NCBI GenBank assembly: GCA_036000105.1
Contig: DASYGE010000002.1
Coordinates: 372,001-436,000, forward strand
Direction of reading: 5' to 3'
Length of the DNA: 64,000 bases
Origin: DASUBN01 sp036000105
GTDB taxonomy: Bacteria > Pseudomonadota > Gammaproteobacteria > Natronospirales > REEB76
The translations under genes were made by a program, and so were the position numbers. Below are positions 23,381-31,925 of the stretch, one piece after another; position 1 is the first letter of the stretch, and every line of letters begins with the position of its first letter. The notes beneath the pieces were generated by a model, which saw nothing but the letters and a program-made list of their open reading frames with translations, did no database searches and was not told the origin of the DNA.

Positions 23381-25498
23381 ATGCCCGAACCTGTCCGCTT
23401 CACCGGACGGCTCGTCGTAGCTTCTTTGCTCCTCTCCCTGGTCGCTTACTTCGCCGTCCGTGCTCAGCCCCATCAGGGTTTCGTGCCCATCTGGCCCGAG
23501 GGAGGCCTGGGGCTCGCGCTGCTGTGGCGTCACGGCGCGAAGTACTGGCCCGCCATCGCGATCTCCAACACGGTGCTGAGTTACGCGGTGGGCACGCCGC
23601 TCCTGGCGGCCACGGGCGTGGGCTGGCTGCAGGTGCTGGTCGTGGGGATCGCGCTCTACCTGCTCCAACGTTGGCACGTGAAGTACGCGCTCAGCGACCT
23701 CAGGCAGTTCGGCCTTTTCAGTCTCGCTTGCGCCGTCGCCTCGTGCGTCGCCTTGCCCGTCTATGGGTTCCGCGTGGGTGTGGTGCTGCATTACCCGAAG
23801 GCGCGGGCCTTCGAGTTCGGGATGGACTATTTCCTGTCCTCGCTCTTCAGCTGCCTCATCTTCACGCCGCTCCTGGTCTCGGGGTCCCGGCGCCTCTTCG
23901 CGGACCCGCTCAGGCGCGCCGGGATCATCCTGGCGCTCGCGTCCATCGCGGTCGTGGGCTTGGTCATCACCCAGCTCCCCGTGGACCTGCAGGACCGCTC
24001 GCTCTTCCTGCTGCTGCCTTTCGTGATGGCCGCGGCTGTGGCCGGGCAGATGGCCGGAGCGAGCGCGGCGGCGGCGCTGCTCACGCTCGTGTTCGTGGCC
24101 ATGGCCAGGATCGAGGCGGTGACCATCATGGACAATATCCTGCGCAGTACCTTCCTCGTCGTCGCAGCGCTCACTGGGTACCTCCTGGCGGTGGTGTTCA
24201 ACGAGCGCGAGCGCGCGGCGGCCGAGATGGACTTCCGCGCCCGGCACGATTCGCTCACGGGCATGATGAACCGCTACGAGTTCGAGAACCACCTGGCCCA
24301 CGCGCTCAAGGATCGCGGCGGCCGCTACGCGATGCTCTACCTGGACCTCGACCAGTTCAAGCTGGTGAACGACAGCTGCGGCCACATGGCGGGCGACCAC
24401 ATGCTCCACGAGATCGGACTGACCATCCAGCGCGCGGCGCCCTCCGGGGCGGTGCTGGCGCGGCTGGGGGGTGATGAGTTCGGCTGCCTCTTGCACGATG
24501 CCTCCCAGGCGGAGGCGACGGAAGCGGCGCGCCGCTTCCATGACGCCATCCGTGACTTCCGCTTCCAGGTCGGGGAATACTCCTTCACGGTAGGGGTGAG
24601 TATCGGCGCCACCTACCTCATGCCCGGCAACGGCGAGGCGACGGACGACGTCCTGAGCCGCGCCGACATCGCCTGCTACACCGCCAAGGAGCACGGCCGC
24701 AACCGTACCCACATCTACAGCGCCGCGGACGAGAGCATGCACCACCGCCACGCGGAGCTGCAGGAGCTTGCGCAGCTCAAGTCGGCGATGGCCTCAGGGC
24801 TCTTCAAGTTGAACGCACAGCGCATCATCCGGCTCGACGGAGAGGGGGCGGAAGCGCCTTTCTACGAGGTGCTGCTCAGGCACGCCGACACCGGCCCCCA
24901 CGGCGCCATCGAGGACCTGCTCGGCATGGCGCGCCGTTACGGACTCATCGGGGAAGTGGATCGCTGGGTGTGGGGGGAGGCAGCCAAGATGCTGGCGCGC
25001 ACCGGCGAGCGGGGGCTGCGGTTGTCGGTGAACGTCTCTGCCTCGACGCTGGAGAGCGAGGGCTTTCAGGCCTATATCACGGCCCTGCCGGGACAACACG
25101 GCTTCGCGGCCGACCGCATGGTGCTGGAGATCACCGAAGCGGTGGCGGTGCAGAACCTCACACGCGCCGTGGAGAGTCTGGCGGCCTTGCGTGCGCAGGG
25201 GTTCGGCATCGCCTTGGACGACTTCGGCGCGGGCGTGGCGAGCTTCGGTTACCTGAGCGAGCTGCCGGTGACGCTGGTGAAACTCGACGGCCGCTTCGTG
25301 CGGGACCTGGCGAAAGACCCGGCGGCGGAAGTGGTGATCGGCGCGCTCGCGAAGCTCGCCAAGTTGCGCGGCATCCTCTGTATCGCGGAATGGGTGGAGG
25401 ACACGGCGCTCTTGCCGCGACTCGCCGCCCTGGGCGTGGACTACGCCCAAGGCTACGGCATCCACCGGCCGGAGCCGCTCGAGGACCTGACGCCCTAA
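23381..25498 (+). CDS. MASE1-GGDEF-EAL cyclic-di-GMP signalling protein
   Basis: The 705-residue protein starts at MPEPVRFTGRL. It has an N-terminal MASE1-like region of about eight membrane helices (residues 5-280), beginning with FVPIWPEGGLGLALLWRHG. A GGDEF domain follows (RHDSLTGMMNRYEF; ARLGGDEFGC) and lacks the upstream RxxD inhibitory site. The EAL domain reads EVLLRH instead of EALLRW but keeps Glu, plus ITEAVA, LDDFGAG, KLDGRF and AEWVED. A hybrid enzyme or a phosphodiesterase with a regulatory GGDEF is likely, acting at the inner membrane. The annotated upstream start at 23204 overlaps the preceding gene and lacks a good ribosome-binding site. Confidence 0.88.
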   Translation: MPEPVRFTGRLVVASLLLSLVAYFAVRAQPHQGFVPIWPEGGLGLALLWRHGAKYWPAIAISNTVLSYAVGTPLLAATGVGWLQVLVVGIALYLLQRWHVKYALSDLRQFGLFSLACAVASCVALPVYGFRVGVVLHYPKARAFEFGMDYFLSSLFSCLIFTPLLVSGSRRLFADPLRRAGIILALASIAVVGLVITQLPVDLQDRSLFLLLPFVMAAAVAGQMAGASAAAALLTLVFVAMARIEAVTIMDNILRSTFLVVAALTGYLLAVVFNERERAAAEMDFRARHDSLTGMMNRYEFENHLAHALKDRGGRYAMLYLDLDQFKLVNDSCGHMAGDHMLHEIGLTIQRAAPSGAVLARLGGDEFGCLLHDASQAEATEAARRFHDAIRDFRFQVGEYSFTVGVSIGATYLMPGNGEATDDVLSRADIACYTAKEHGRNRTHIYSAADESMHHRHAELQELAQLKSAMASGLFKLNAQRIIRLDGEGAEAPFYEVLLRHADTGPHGAIEDLLGMARRYGLIGEVDRWVWGEAAKMLARTGERGLRLSVNVSASTLESEGFQAYITALPGQHGFAADRMVLEITEAVAVQNLTRAVESLAALRAQGFGIALDDFGAGVASFGYLSELPVTLVKLDGRFVRDLAKDPAAEVVIGALAKLAKLRGILCIAEWVEDTALLPRLAALGVDYAQGYGIHRPEPLEDLTP

Positions 25499-25509
25499 GA
25501 GAAACAATC

Positions 25510-25563
25510 GGGGGCAGATCACATTTTCATCGTTCAGCACAACTCCCTCCCTCCCATGGCTGT
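25510..25563. repeat. Dispersed repeat, copy 3 of 3
   Basis: GGGGCAGATCACATTTTC, TTCAGCACAACTCCCTCCCT and CCCATGGCTGT repeats the elements at 18691 and 22081. It starts 12 bp after the GGDEF-EAL stop codon. Confidence 0.75.
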
Positions 25564-25647
25564 AGGAGACCCGACATAACGTCATCGTCGGTACCGCGCC
25601 GCATGCGCTATGCTTACCTGCTCTGAAACCTGTTGAGGAGTACCCAT

Positions 25648-26034
25648 ATGAAACACTTACTTGCCTTGACCTTCGGTGCCCTCCTGTCCGTCTTCGGTCT
25701 CACGGCCCTCGCCGATCCCCCCGCGAGCGCGGCCACGAACGCGGGCGCGACGCCCGCCCAGGAAGTGCACGGGCACAAGCACGCCAAAGGCGACGATGAG
25801 CATGGCTCGAAGAAACACGAGGGGAAGACCCGCAAGCACGAAGGTGATGCCAAGGGCGAGCACGAGGGACACCAGGAAGGCGATCACGAAAAGAAGGCGC
25901 ATGGGCGCAAGGCACACGAGGACAAGGCAGACGCGGATAAAAACAAGGGGGATGAGGACAAGGACGAGCATAAGGGTCAGGATGAGAAAGACAACGACAA
26001 GGATGAAGATGAGGGGACGCCCCCGCCGCGCTGA
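25648..26034 (+). CDS. Exported highly charged His/Lys/Asp/Glu-rich protein
   Basis: The 128-residue protein has a signal peptide (MKHLLALTFGALLSVFGLTALA). The rest is low complexity: repeated HE, HK, KGD, EDK blocks with about a dozen His. It has no hydrophobic core, so it is probably disordered in the periplasm. Such sequences can bind divalent metals, but that is inference. GAGGAG lies eight bases before the ATG at 25648. It is followed by a 15-bp hairpin at 26055. Confidence 0.7.
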   Translation: MKHLLALTFGALLSVFGLTALADPPASAATNAGATPAQEVHGHKHAKGDDEHGSKKHEGKTRKHEGDAKGEHEGHQEGDHEKKAHGRKAHEDKADADKNKGDEDKDEHKGQDEKDNDKDEDEGTPPPR

Positions 26035-26054
26035 TCTCGTCAGGATATAGGTCC

Positions 26055-26088
26055 CGTTCCGGGCACGGCGACCGCCGTGCCCGGAACG
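26055..26088. terminator. Strong 15-bp hairpin without a T-run
   Basis: CGTTCCGGGCACGGC pairs perfectly with GCCGTGCCCGGAACG around a 4-base loop. It lies 20 bp after the charged-protein gene. The missing poly-T means it may be a transcript-stabilising or attenuating hairpin rather than a true terminator. Confidence 0.65.
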
Positions 26089-26136
26089 GACGGCCCGATC
26101 GAAGTCTGGCGACAGGTATGTCTTTTAGGAATGCTC

Positions 26137-26412
26137 ATGGATAGTTTCTGGCATCACCACGGTTTGATTTTTATACTTTTCATGTGCTTCTTCCCCCGCC
26201 TCACGCTGCTCTTCTCCGGCGTCGCGTGGGGTGGCCTCCTCTGGTGGCTGGGTCTGATATTCGCGCCGCGGCTCCTGGTCGCGATACTCGCCACCACCAA
26301 TTACTGGCAGACGGACATGCTCCTCTGCGTGCTCACCTGGATATGGGCGCTGGCAGGCGAGGGCACCGAAAAAACAGTTGTAGTCTATAAGCGCCCGAGA
26401 CGAGAAAGATAA
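26137..26412 (+). CDS. Small membrane protein of unknown function
   Basis: The 91-residue protein has two or three hydrophobic helices (about 8-26, 28-50, 60-75) and a basic tail EKTVVVYKRPRRER. The start at 26137 is chosen because AGGA lies six bases upstream; an ATG two codons earlier is also possible. It resembles small conserved inner-membrane proteins with LGLIFAPRLLVAILATT. The last 14 codons and the stop are echoed at 26624-26668 beyond a repeat array. Confidence 0.65.
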   Translation: MDSFWHHHGLIFILFMCFFPRLTLLFSGVAWGGLLWWLGLIFAPRLLVAILATTNYWQTDMLLCVLTWIWALAGEGTEKTVVVYKRPRRER

Positions 26413-26455
26413 GTAACCCTATACCAAGGGAAGGGTTTGACGACTGCATGGATGC

Positions 26456-26620
26456 ACGCCTACAGGGATGTAGGCGGTAGAGCAGCGTCGGGAACAGCTG
26501 CCGAGGAGGTACGCCTACAGGGATGTAGGCGGTAGAACGGCGTCAGGAACGAGCCGTCGAGAGCAGCGTCGGGAACAAGCTGCCGAGGAGGTAGGGCAAA
26601 GCAGGAGCAATTGCCGAGTT
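26456..26620 (+). repeat. Structured repeat array with covarying hairpins
   Basis: The array starts ACGCCTACAGGGATGTAGGC and ends GAGCAATTGCCGAGTTGCCG. It holds two CGCCTACAGGGATGTAGGCG hairpins (26457-26476, 26512-26531) and four short hairpins with different but complementary stems: GCAGC/GCTGC, ACGGC/GCCGT, GCAGC/GCTGC, GGCAA/TTGCC, around G(T/C)(G/A)GGAAC-type loops. Confidence 0.9.
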
Positions 26621-26623
26621 GCC

Positions 26624-26668
26624 GAGAAGACCGTAGTGGTCCATAAACGCCCGAAGCGGTCGGAATAA
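26624..26668 (+). pseudogene. Displaced 3' end of the small membrane protein gene
   Basis: The 45 bases read EKTVVVHKRPKRSE-stop against the parent EKTVVVYKRPRRER-stop at 26368-26412. Most differences in the first ten codons are synonymous. It directly abuts the end of the repeat array. Confidence 0.85.
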
Positions 26669-26772
26669 GTTCCCTAAAGATCAGGTATTTTGAAGTATGA
26701 CGGGGCGCAGACAAGCGAGGACCCGTAGCGTAGTCTTGATGACGATTTTTTAGCTTGACCCTAAGGAACACC

Positions 26773-28767
26773 ATGAAATTTCTGCGTTTGGCCCTCTGCG
26801 CATCCTTGTTTTCCTTGCCCCTGATTTCATTCGCCGCGGACTCGGCTCCGGCCACAGACCAGCATTTTAAACTGGAAGACCTGCGCAGCATCGCGAACGT
26901 CTCCAACCCGCAGATCTCGCCGGACGGCAAGCGCATCGTGATCCAGGTATCCCGCCCCAACTGGGATGAGGACAAGAACGACCAGGAGCTGGATCTGGTG
27001 GATGTGGCGAGCGGCACGCTGCGTGCGCTCACTTACAAGCGCAACGGCATCGGTTCTCCCCACTGGTCGCCCTCCGGCGATCGCCTGGCCTTCCTGGCCG
27101 AGGACCCGGATACCAAGGAGAGCCAGCTCTTCGTGATGTCCATGGCGGGCGGTGATCCGGTGCGCCTCACGGACGGTAAGCAGGGCGTGGATTCCTACAC
27201 CTGGAGCCCGGACGGCCAGCGCATCGCTTACTTCATGCAGGACCCGGTGGACGAGGACGCGGTGAAGCATCACCAGGATGCGGTGCAGGTGACGGACAAC
27301 AACTTCCTCGATCGCGCGCCGGTCTTGCCCTGGCATATATGGTTGGTGCCCGCCGCCGGCGGCAAGTCCGAGCGACTGACCAAGGGCAGCTGGAGCGTGC
27401 AGATAGACCAGGACGCCAACTCACCCCTGGCCTGGAGCAACGATGGCAAGAGCATCACCTACTCCAAGTTCCCGGACCCGTATTTCGGCAATGCCTATCT
27501 CAACACCATCGAGTCCGTGAGCGATGATGGCAAGAGCACCCAGGTACTGGTGAGCGACACGGGCAGCTATGCGCCCAGGTTTGCGCCCAAGGGCACGGAC
27601 ATGGCTTTCATGCGCGCCCGCAATGGCGACCAGAATGACGGCAATGCGGTATATCTAAAGTCCGGCGGCACGATCCGCGATGTGACCAAGGCCCTCGCCT
27701 GGAACGTGGATGACTACGCCTGGCTGCCGGATGGCTCCGGTCTCCTGCTCTTGGGTGCGGACCGTGCCCAGACGGTGTTCTGGCGCCAGCCCCTGAACGG
27801 CAAGGCGGAGAAGCTCGACCTCGGCGACGTGAGCCCGCGCAGTTTCTCTTTCGCGAAGAACGGCACGCTGGCTTTCGTGGGCTATACGAAGGATCGCCCC
27901 TCGGAGCTCTACGTGATGGACTCCCTGCACGGGAAGCCGCGCCTGCTCACCCATCTGAACGATTTCATGGACAAACTGACCCTGGGCAAGAGCCAGGCAG
28001 TGGACTGGACCAGCGACGATGGTTTCAAGGCGGATGGCATCCTCACCTATCCGGCGGACTATGTGCAGGGCAAGAAGTACCCGCTGGTGCTGGTGATCCA
28101 CGGCGGTCCGGAGGGCGCCTCGACCCTCGGCTTCAGCGCGCTGCCCCAGCTCCTGTCTGCTTCCGGTTACCTGGTGTTCGAGCCCAACTACCGCGGCAGC
28201 ACGAACCTGGGCGATGCCTATCAGCACGCCATCTACCGGGATACCGGCGAAGGCCCGGGCAAGGACGTGATGGCGGGTCTCGCCGCCGTGTTCAAGCTCG
28301 GCGTGGCGGATGAACAGCGGGTGGCCATCACCGGCTGGTCCTACGGCGGCTACATGACGTCCTGGCTGAACGGCCGCTATCCGGACCGCTGGAAGGCGGC
28401 GGTGGAGGGCGCGGCGCTGAACGACTGGCTGATGGATTACGACATCTCCTATTATCAGCACGGCGACCTGTATTTCTTCGGCGGCTCGCCCTACAACGGG
28501 GATGCCACCACCACCAGGATGTGGCGCGAGCAGTCGCCCATCACGCTGGCGGGCAACGTGAAGGCCCCGACATTGATCTTGGGTGATTCCGGCGACAACA
28601 ACGTGCCCATCATCAACAGCTTCGAGATGTACCACGCGTTGCAGGACCACGGCGTGACGGTGGAGTTCTACACCTATCCCGCGGACACGCATTTCCCCCG
28701 GGACATCGTCCACACCACGGACGTGTACGACCGCTGGATCAAATGGATGGACAAGTACGTGAAATGA
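26773..28767 (+). CDS. Exported S9-family prolyl oligopeptidase-type peptidase
   Basis: The 664-residue protein has a signal peptide (MKFLRLALCASLFSLPLISFAA). Residues about 30-400 form a WD40/TolB-like propeller with repeated SPDG/WSPSGDRLAFL motifs, and residues 410-664 the alpha/beta-hydrolase peptidase domain. Ser523 lies in GWSYGGYM, the acid in LGDSGDNNVP and the His in PADTHFP, giving the catalytic triad of dipeptidyl/acylaminoacyl peptidases. It should cleave short peptides in the periplasm. TAAGGA precedes the ATG. It is probably monocistronic, followed by a 10-bp hairpin. Confidence 0.92.
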   Translation: MKFLRLALCASLFSLPLISFAADSAPATDQHFKLEDLRSIANVSNPQISPDGKRIVIQVSRPNWDEDKNDQELDLVDVASGTLRALTYKRNGIGSPHWSPSGDRLAFLAEDPDTKESQLFVMSMAGGDPVRLTDGKQGVDSYTWSPDGQRIAYFMQDPVDEDAVKHHQDAVQVTDNNFLDRAPVLPWHIWLVPAAGGKSERLTKGSWSVQIDQDANSPLAWSNDGKSITYSKFPDPYFGNAYLNTIESVSDDGKSTQVLVSDTGSYAPRFAPKGTDMAFMRARNGDQNDGNAVYLKSGGTIRDVTKALAWNVDDYAWLPDGSGLLLLGADRAQTVFWRQPLNGKAEKLDLGDVSPRSFSFAKNGTLAFVGYTKDRPSELYVMDSLHGKPRLLTHLNDFMDKLTLGKSQAVDWTSDDGFKADGILTYPADYVQGKKYPLVLVIHGGPEGASTLGFSALPQLLSASGYLVFEPNYRGSTNLGDAYQHAIYRDTGEGPGKDVMAGLAAVFKLGVADEQRVAITGWSYGGYMTSWLNGRYPDRWKAAVEGAALNDWLMDYDISYYQHGDLYFFGGSPYNGDATTTRMWREQSPITLAGNVKAPTLILGDSGDNNVPIINSFEMYHALQDHGVTVEFYTYPADTHFPRDIVHTTDVYDRWIKWMDKYVK

Positions 28768-28775
28768 CCTTGCTG

Positions 28776-28810
28776 CCTCCAAGCCTGCGCGAGCGGGCTT
28801 GGAGGTTTGC
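28776..28810 (+). terminator. Probable terminator
   Basis: CCTCCAAGCC pairs with GGCTTGGAGG around a 10-base loop and is followed by TTTG, nine bases after the S9 peptidase stop. Confidence 0.75.
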
Positions 28811-29116
28811 TCCGAATCTCTGTCGTTTACATTCCATAATGCCGCTATTTTTATGCTCGGTCTGGAGCAGGCGGTAGGCTTTCCCCGATGAGCGGTCCAT
28901 GACAGCGCCGGATGAAGTTATGGCGCGTCGAATTTAGTCAAATCGCTATCTGAATCTCCAGATCCGCAACACTCTGCAACACGCCGATTCTTTGAGTCTG
29001 TTCACAGTTTGTGCCGCTCGCTTCTGACATAAATATGCTGGGGCTGATGCTCGGTGACGACCGGGTATCACGCCGCCGCGTGTCCTTATGGCGCTTGCAG
29101 GGCTTGGAGGCGATGG
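28811..29116. other. Intergenic region, no gene seen
   Basis: About 300 bp with no convincing frame. TTTGTGCCGC...CATAAAT near 29008-29035 could be a weak promoter for the response-regulator gene. No riboswitch or repeat was recognised. Confidence 0.5.
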
Positions 29117-31279
29117 ATGTTCGACAGGCTGCTGAACGTGCTCTTCGTGGAGGATTCCGTGGCAGACACGGAGATCGGCTTATTGAGCCTGGAGGCCAGC
29201 GGCCTGAAGGTGCTCGTCCGGCGGGTGGAGACGGAATCCGATTATCTCCTGGCGCTGCGCGATCCGACGGACATCGTACTCTCGGACCATTCCATGCCGG
29301 CCTTCGATGCCAAGCGCGCACTCAAGCTCCTGCGCGAGCAGGGCGGCGATATCCCCTTCATCGTGGTATCCGGGCGTATCGGCGAGTCTGCGGCGGTGGA
29401 CATGATGAAGGCCGGCGCCAACGACTATGTGCGCAAGGACAACCTGGAGCGGCTCGCCCCGGCGGTACGCCGGGAGCTGGGCGAAGCGGAGAACCGGCGG
29501 CGGGCGCGCCTCACGTCGGACAAGCTGCAACAGCAGGAACAGACCCTCGATACCCTGATGCACAACCTGCCGGGCATGGTCTATCGGCTGCGCCGCGCCG
29601 GGACCGCCTGGCATTTCGATTTCGCCAGCGATGGCTGCAAGGATCTCACGGGCTACGACCAGGAGATGCTGGTAGGCGGCGATGGCCTGGATCTCACGAA
29701 GCTCCTGTACGGCGATGCGGGACAACAGGACGAACTGCTGCGCCAGCTGGAAGCCGAGGGCCAATTCACCGTGGAGCACCAGATACTCTGCTCTAACGGT
29801 GACGTGAAATGGATCTGGCACCGGGGCGCGGCTGTGAAAGGGCCTGCCGGGCAGGTGCTCTACGTGGAAGGCTTCCTCGCGGACATCACCGCCCAGAAGA
29901 TGGGCCAGACGAAACTCGACTATCTCGCCCATCACGATGTGCTGACCGGCCTCTCCAACCGCACGGTGTTCGAGGAGGAGTTGGCGCGGAGCCTCGAGCG
30001 GGTGAAGCGGCATTTCGAGAGCGGCACGCTCTTGTTCATCGACCTCGATAACTTCAAGGAGATCAATGATTCCTGGGGGCACCAGAGCGGCGACGCGGTG
30101 CTGCGCATCATCGCCGGCCGCCTCACGGCCTGCAGCCGCAAGGGCGACATCATCGCGCGGCTCGGTGGCGATGAGTTCGCCATCGTCATGGATGACGATC
30201 AGCGGACCGAGGATATCGCCCGCAACGTGCCGCGCATCCTGGAAGAGATCGTGCGGCCCCTCAAGGTCCAGGGGCGCGAGATCACCGTCAGCGCGAGCAT
30301 CGGCATCGCGGTGTATCCGGCCAACGGCGACGACGTGACCACGCTGCTCAGGAACGCGGACGCGGCGATGTATGCCGCCAAGCAAGCGGGGCGCAACACC
30401 TTCCGGTTCTTCGCCAAGAAGATGAACGAGCGGGCCAAGAGCATGGTGGTGATGCGCAATGCCCTGCATAACGCCCTGCGCCGGGAGGAGTTCGAGCTGC
30501 ATTACCAGCCGGAGGTGCGGCTCTCGGACCGCAGCATCCTGGGGCTGGAAGCGCTGGTGCGCTGGAAGCGCGCCCCCGACAGGCTCATGACCGCCGAGCA
30601 TTTCATCCCCTTCGCCGAGGACACGGGAGTGGTGACCGCCATAGACCATTGGGTCATGCGCAGCGTATGCATGCAGGCGCGGGACTGGAACGACGCCGGA
30701 GTGCCTTTCGGCCGGATCGCCATGAACCTCTCGGCCCATGCGTTCTATGACCCGAAGGTCGTGGGCCTGCTCGAGACCTGCATCAACGAGTCCGGCGTGG
30801 ATCCGGGGCAGCTGGAGATCGAGATCACCGAGACCACCCTCATGCAGGACATGATCGCGACACGGGTGACTCTGGAGAAGATCGCCGACATGGGCGTCAC
30901 GCTCACCCTGGACGATTTCGGCACCGGCTATTCCTCGCTCAACTACCTGCGGCGTTTCCCCATCGACCGCCTGAAGATAGACCGGGATTTCATCAAGGAG
31001 ATCCCCTGGGATGAGGAAGACGTGCAGATCTGCCGCGCGATCCTCGCGCTCGCCACGAGCCTGCGTATCGAGGTGGTGGCCGAAGGCATCGAGGACCAGG
31101 AGCAGGCGGTGTTCCTGCATCACGCGGGCTGCGGCACGGGGCAGGGCTATCTCTTCGCCATGCCCCAGTCAGCGGAAGATTGCGTGGAGCTCCTGCGCGA
31201 GGGCCATTGCACCATCGACCCCAGCCGCGTGGCGAAGACCGATGAGGACGGGGTGCCCGGCGGACAGTTCAGGCTCTGA
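29117..31279 (+). CDS. Response regulator with PAS, GGDEF and EAL domains
   Basis: The 720-residue protein starts at MFDRLLNVLFVEDSVADTEI, six bases after GGAGG. Residues 5-125 are a receiver domain with phosphoacceptor Asp in DIVLSDHSMP and Lys in YVRKDN. A PAS domain covers about 145-270, GGDEF about 280-445 (LARSLERV...IARLGGDEFAI, with RKGD as an inhibitory I-site) and EAL about 460-700 (LGLEALVRW, ETTLMQD, LDDFGTGYSS, KIDRDFI, AEGIED). Both catalytic cores look intact. It should couple a phosphorelay to cyclic-di-GMP turnover in the cytosol. No cognate histidine kinase is adjacent. Confidence 0.93.
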   Translation: MFDRLLNVLFVEDSVADTEIGLLSLEASGLKVLVRRVETESDYLLALRDPTDIVLSDHSMPAFDAKRALKLLREQGGDIPFIVVSGRIGESAAVDMMKAGANDYVRKDNLERLAPAVRRELGEAENRRRARLTSDKLQQQEQTLDTLMHNLPGMVYRLRRAGTAWHFDFASDGCKDLTGYDQEMLVGGDGLDLTKLLYGDAGQQDELLRQLEAEGQFTVEHQILCSNGDVKWIWHRGAAVKGPAGQVLYVEGFLADITAQKMGQTKLDYLAHHDVLTGLSNRTVFEEELARSLERVKRHFESGTLLFIDLDNFKEINDSWGHQSGDAVLRIIAGRLTACSRKGDIIARLGGDEFAIVMDDDQRTEDIARNVPRILEEIVRPLKVQGREITVSASIGIAVYPANGDDVTTLLRNADAAMYAAKQAGRNTFRFFAKKMNERAKSMVVMRNALHNALRREEFELHYQPEVRLSDRSILGLEALVRWKRAPDRLMTAEHFIPFAEDTGVVTAIDHWVMRSVCMQARDWNDAGVPFGRIAMNLSAHAFYDPKVVGLLETCINESGVDPGQLEIEITETTLMQDMIATRVTLEKIADMGVTLTLDDFGTGYSSLNYLRRFPIDRLKIDRDFIKEIPWDEEDVQICRAILALATSLRIEVVAEGIEDQEQAVFLHHAGCGTGQGYLFAMPQSAEDCVELLREGHCTIDPSRVAKTDEDGVPGGQFRL

Positions 31280-31306
31280 GGTCATGGCACCTGCGGATCC
31301 CGCCGC

Positions 31307-31681
31307 TCACAGCCGCTGGCTGATGGCCAGGATGTTGCCTTCGGTATCCTTGAACCAGGCAGTCTTGGCGCCACCACCGGTCAGGATGCTGCCCACCATC
31401 TTGAACCCCGGGAAAGCGTATTCTTCGAATTTCACGCCCCGGGCTTTCAGTTCCGCCACTTCCGCCTCCACGTCCGCCACCTGCCAGAAGGCCTGGCTGG
31501 CCTTGGAGGTGCCGGCGTTGGGAGTCGGGTACATGAAGACTTCGGTGCCACCGCAGTCGTAGATCACGCCGCCGGCATACTCCTGTTTGGGCCTGAGGCC
31601 GATGATGCCTTCGTAGAACTCCCTGGCGCGCGGCACGTTGGAGACGGGGATGTAAGCGCGGATGGGTGAATCTTTCAGCAT
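31307..31681 (-). CDS. VOC (glyoxalase/bleomycin-resistance fold) protein
   Basis: The 124-residue protein has the paired beta-alpha-beta-beta-beta modules of the vicinal oxygen chelate family: IRAYIPVSNVPRAREFYEGI at the start and KTAWFKDTEGNILAISQRL at the end. The metal-ligand positions vary, so no reaction can be assigned. GAGGG precedes the ATG by about seven bases. It converges with the GGDEF-EAL gene. Confidence 0.85.
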   Translation of the reverse strand: MLKDSPIRAYIPVSNVPRAREFYEGIIGLRPKQEYAGGVIYDCGGTEVFMYPTPNAGTSKASQAFWQVADVEAEVAELKARGVKFEEYAFPGFKMVGSILTGGGAKTAWFKDTEGNILAISQRL

Positions 31682-31724
31682 CTCCAGACCCTCAGCTTGT
31701 TCCCCTTAGTCTATCCTTCCTTTC

Positions 31725-31925
31725 ATGACACTGAATGGCGTCGAACCCGTGGAGATCCAGTGCCCTTACTGCGGTGAGGGCATAGAGATCATGGTTGATT
31801 GCTCAGCCGGGGATCAGCGGTATATCGAAGATTGCCAGGTCTGCTGCCGACCCATGAACCTGGCCGTCAGCGTGGACGAAGATGGCGTGCCTCAGGTCGA
31901 GGCATCCGCTGAAGACGAAGCCTAA
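31725..31925 (+). CDS. CPXCG-motif cysteine-rich zinc ribbon protein
   Basis: The 66-residue protein has CPYCGEGIEIMVDCSAG and CQVCCRPMNLAV, the two Cys pairs of the CPXCG family of small zinc ribbons, and an acidic C-terminal tail. The function is unknown. Its TAA stop overlaps the stop of the convergent next gene by four bases. Confidence 0.88.
   Translation: MTLNGVEPVEIQCPYCGEGIEIMVDCSAGDQRYIEDCQVCCRPMNLAVSVDEDGVPQVEASAEDEA

Noticed and set aside
23222..24751. 509-codon minus-strand frame opposite the MASE1-GGDEF gene
   Set aside because: Low-complexity Arg/Glu/His sequence typical of an antisense shadow.
26456..26620. Integron attC sites
   Set aside because: Structure-conserved hairpins recall attC, but the core GTTRRRY sites and an integron integrase are missing.
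29180..31123. 647-codon minus-strand frame opposite the GGDEF-EAL response regulator
   Set aside because: Shadow frame; the plus-strand protein has complete domains across the same region.
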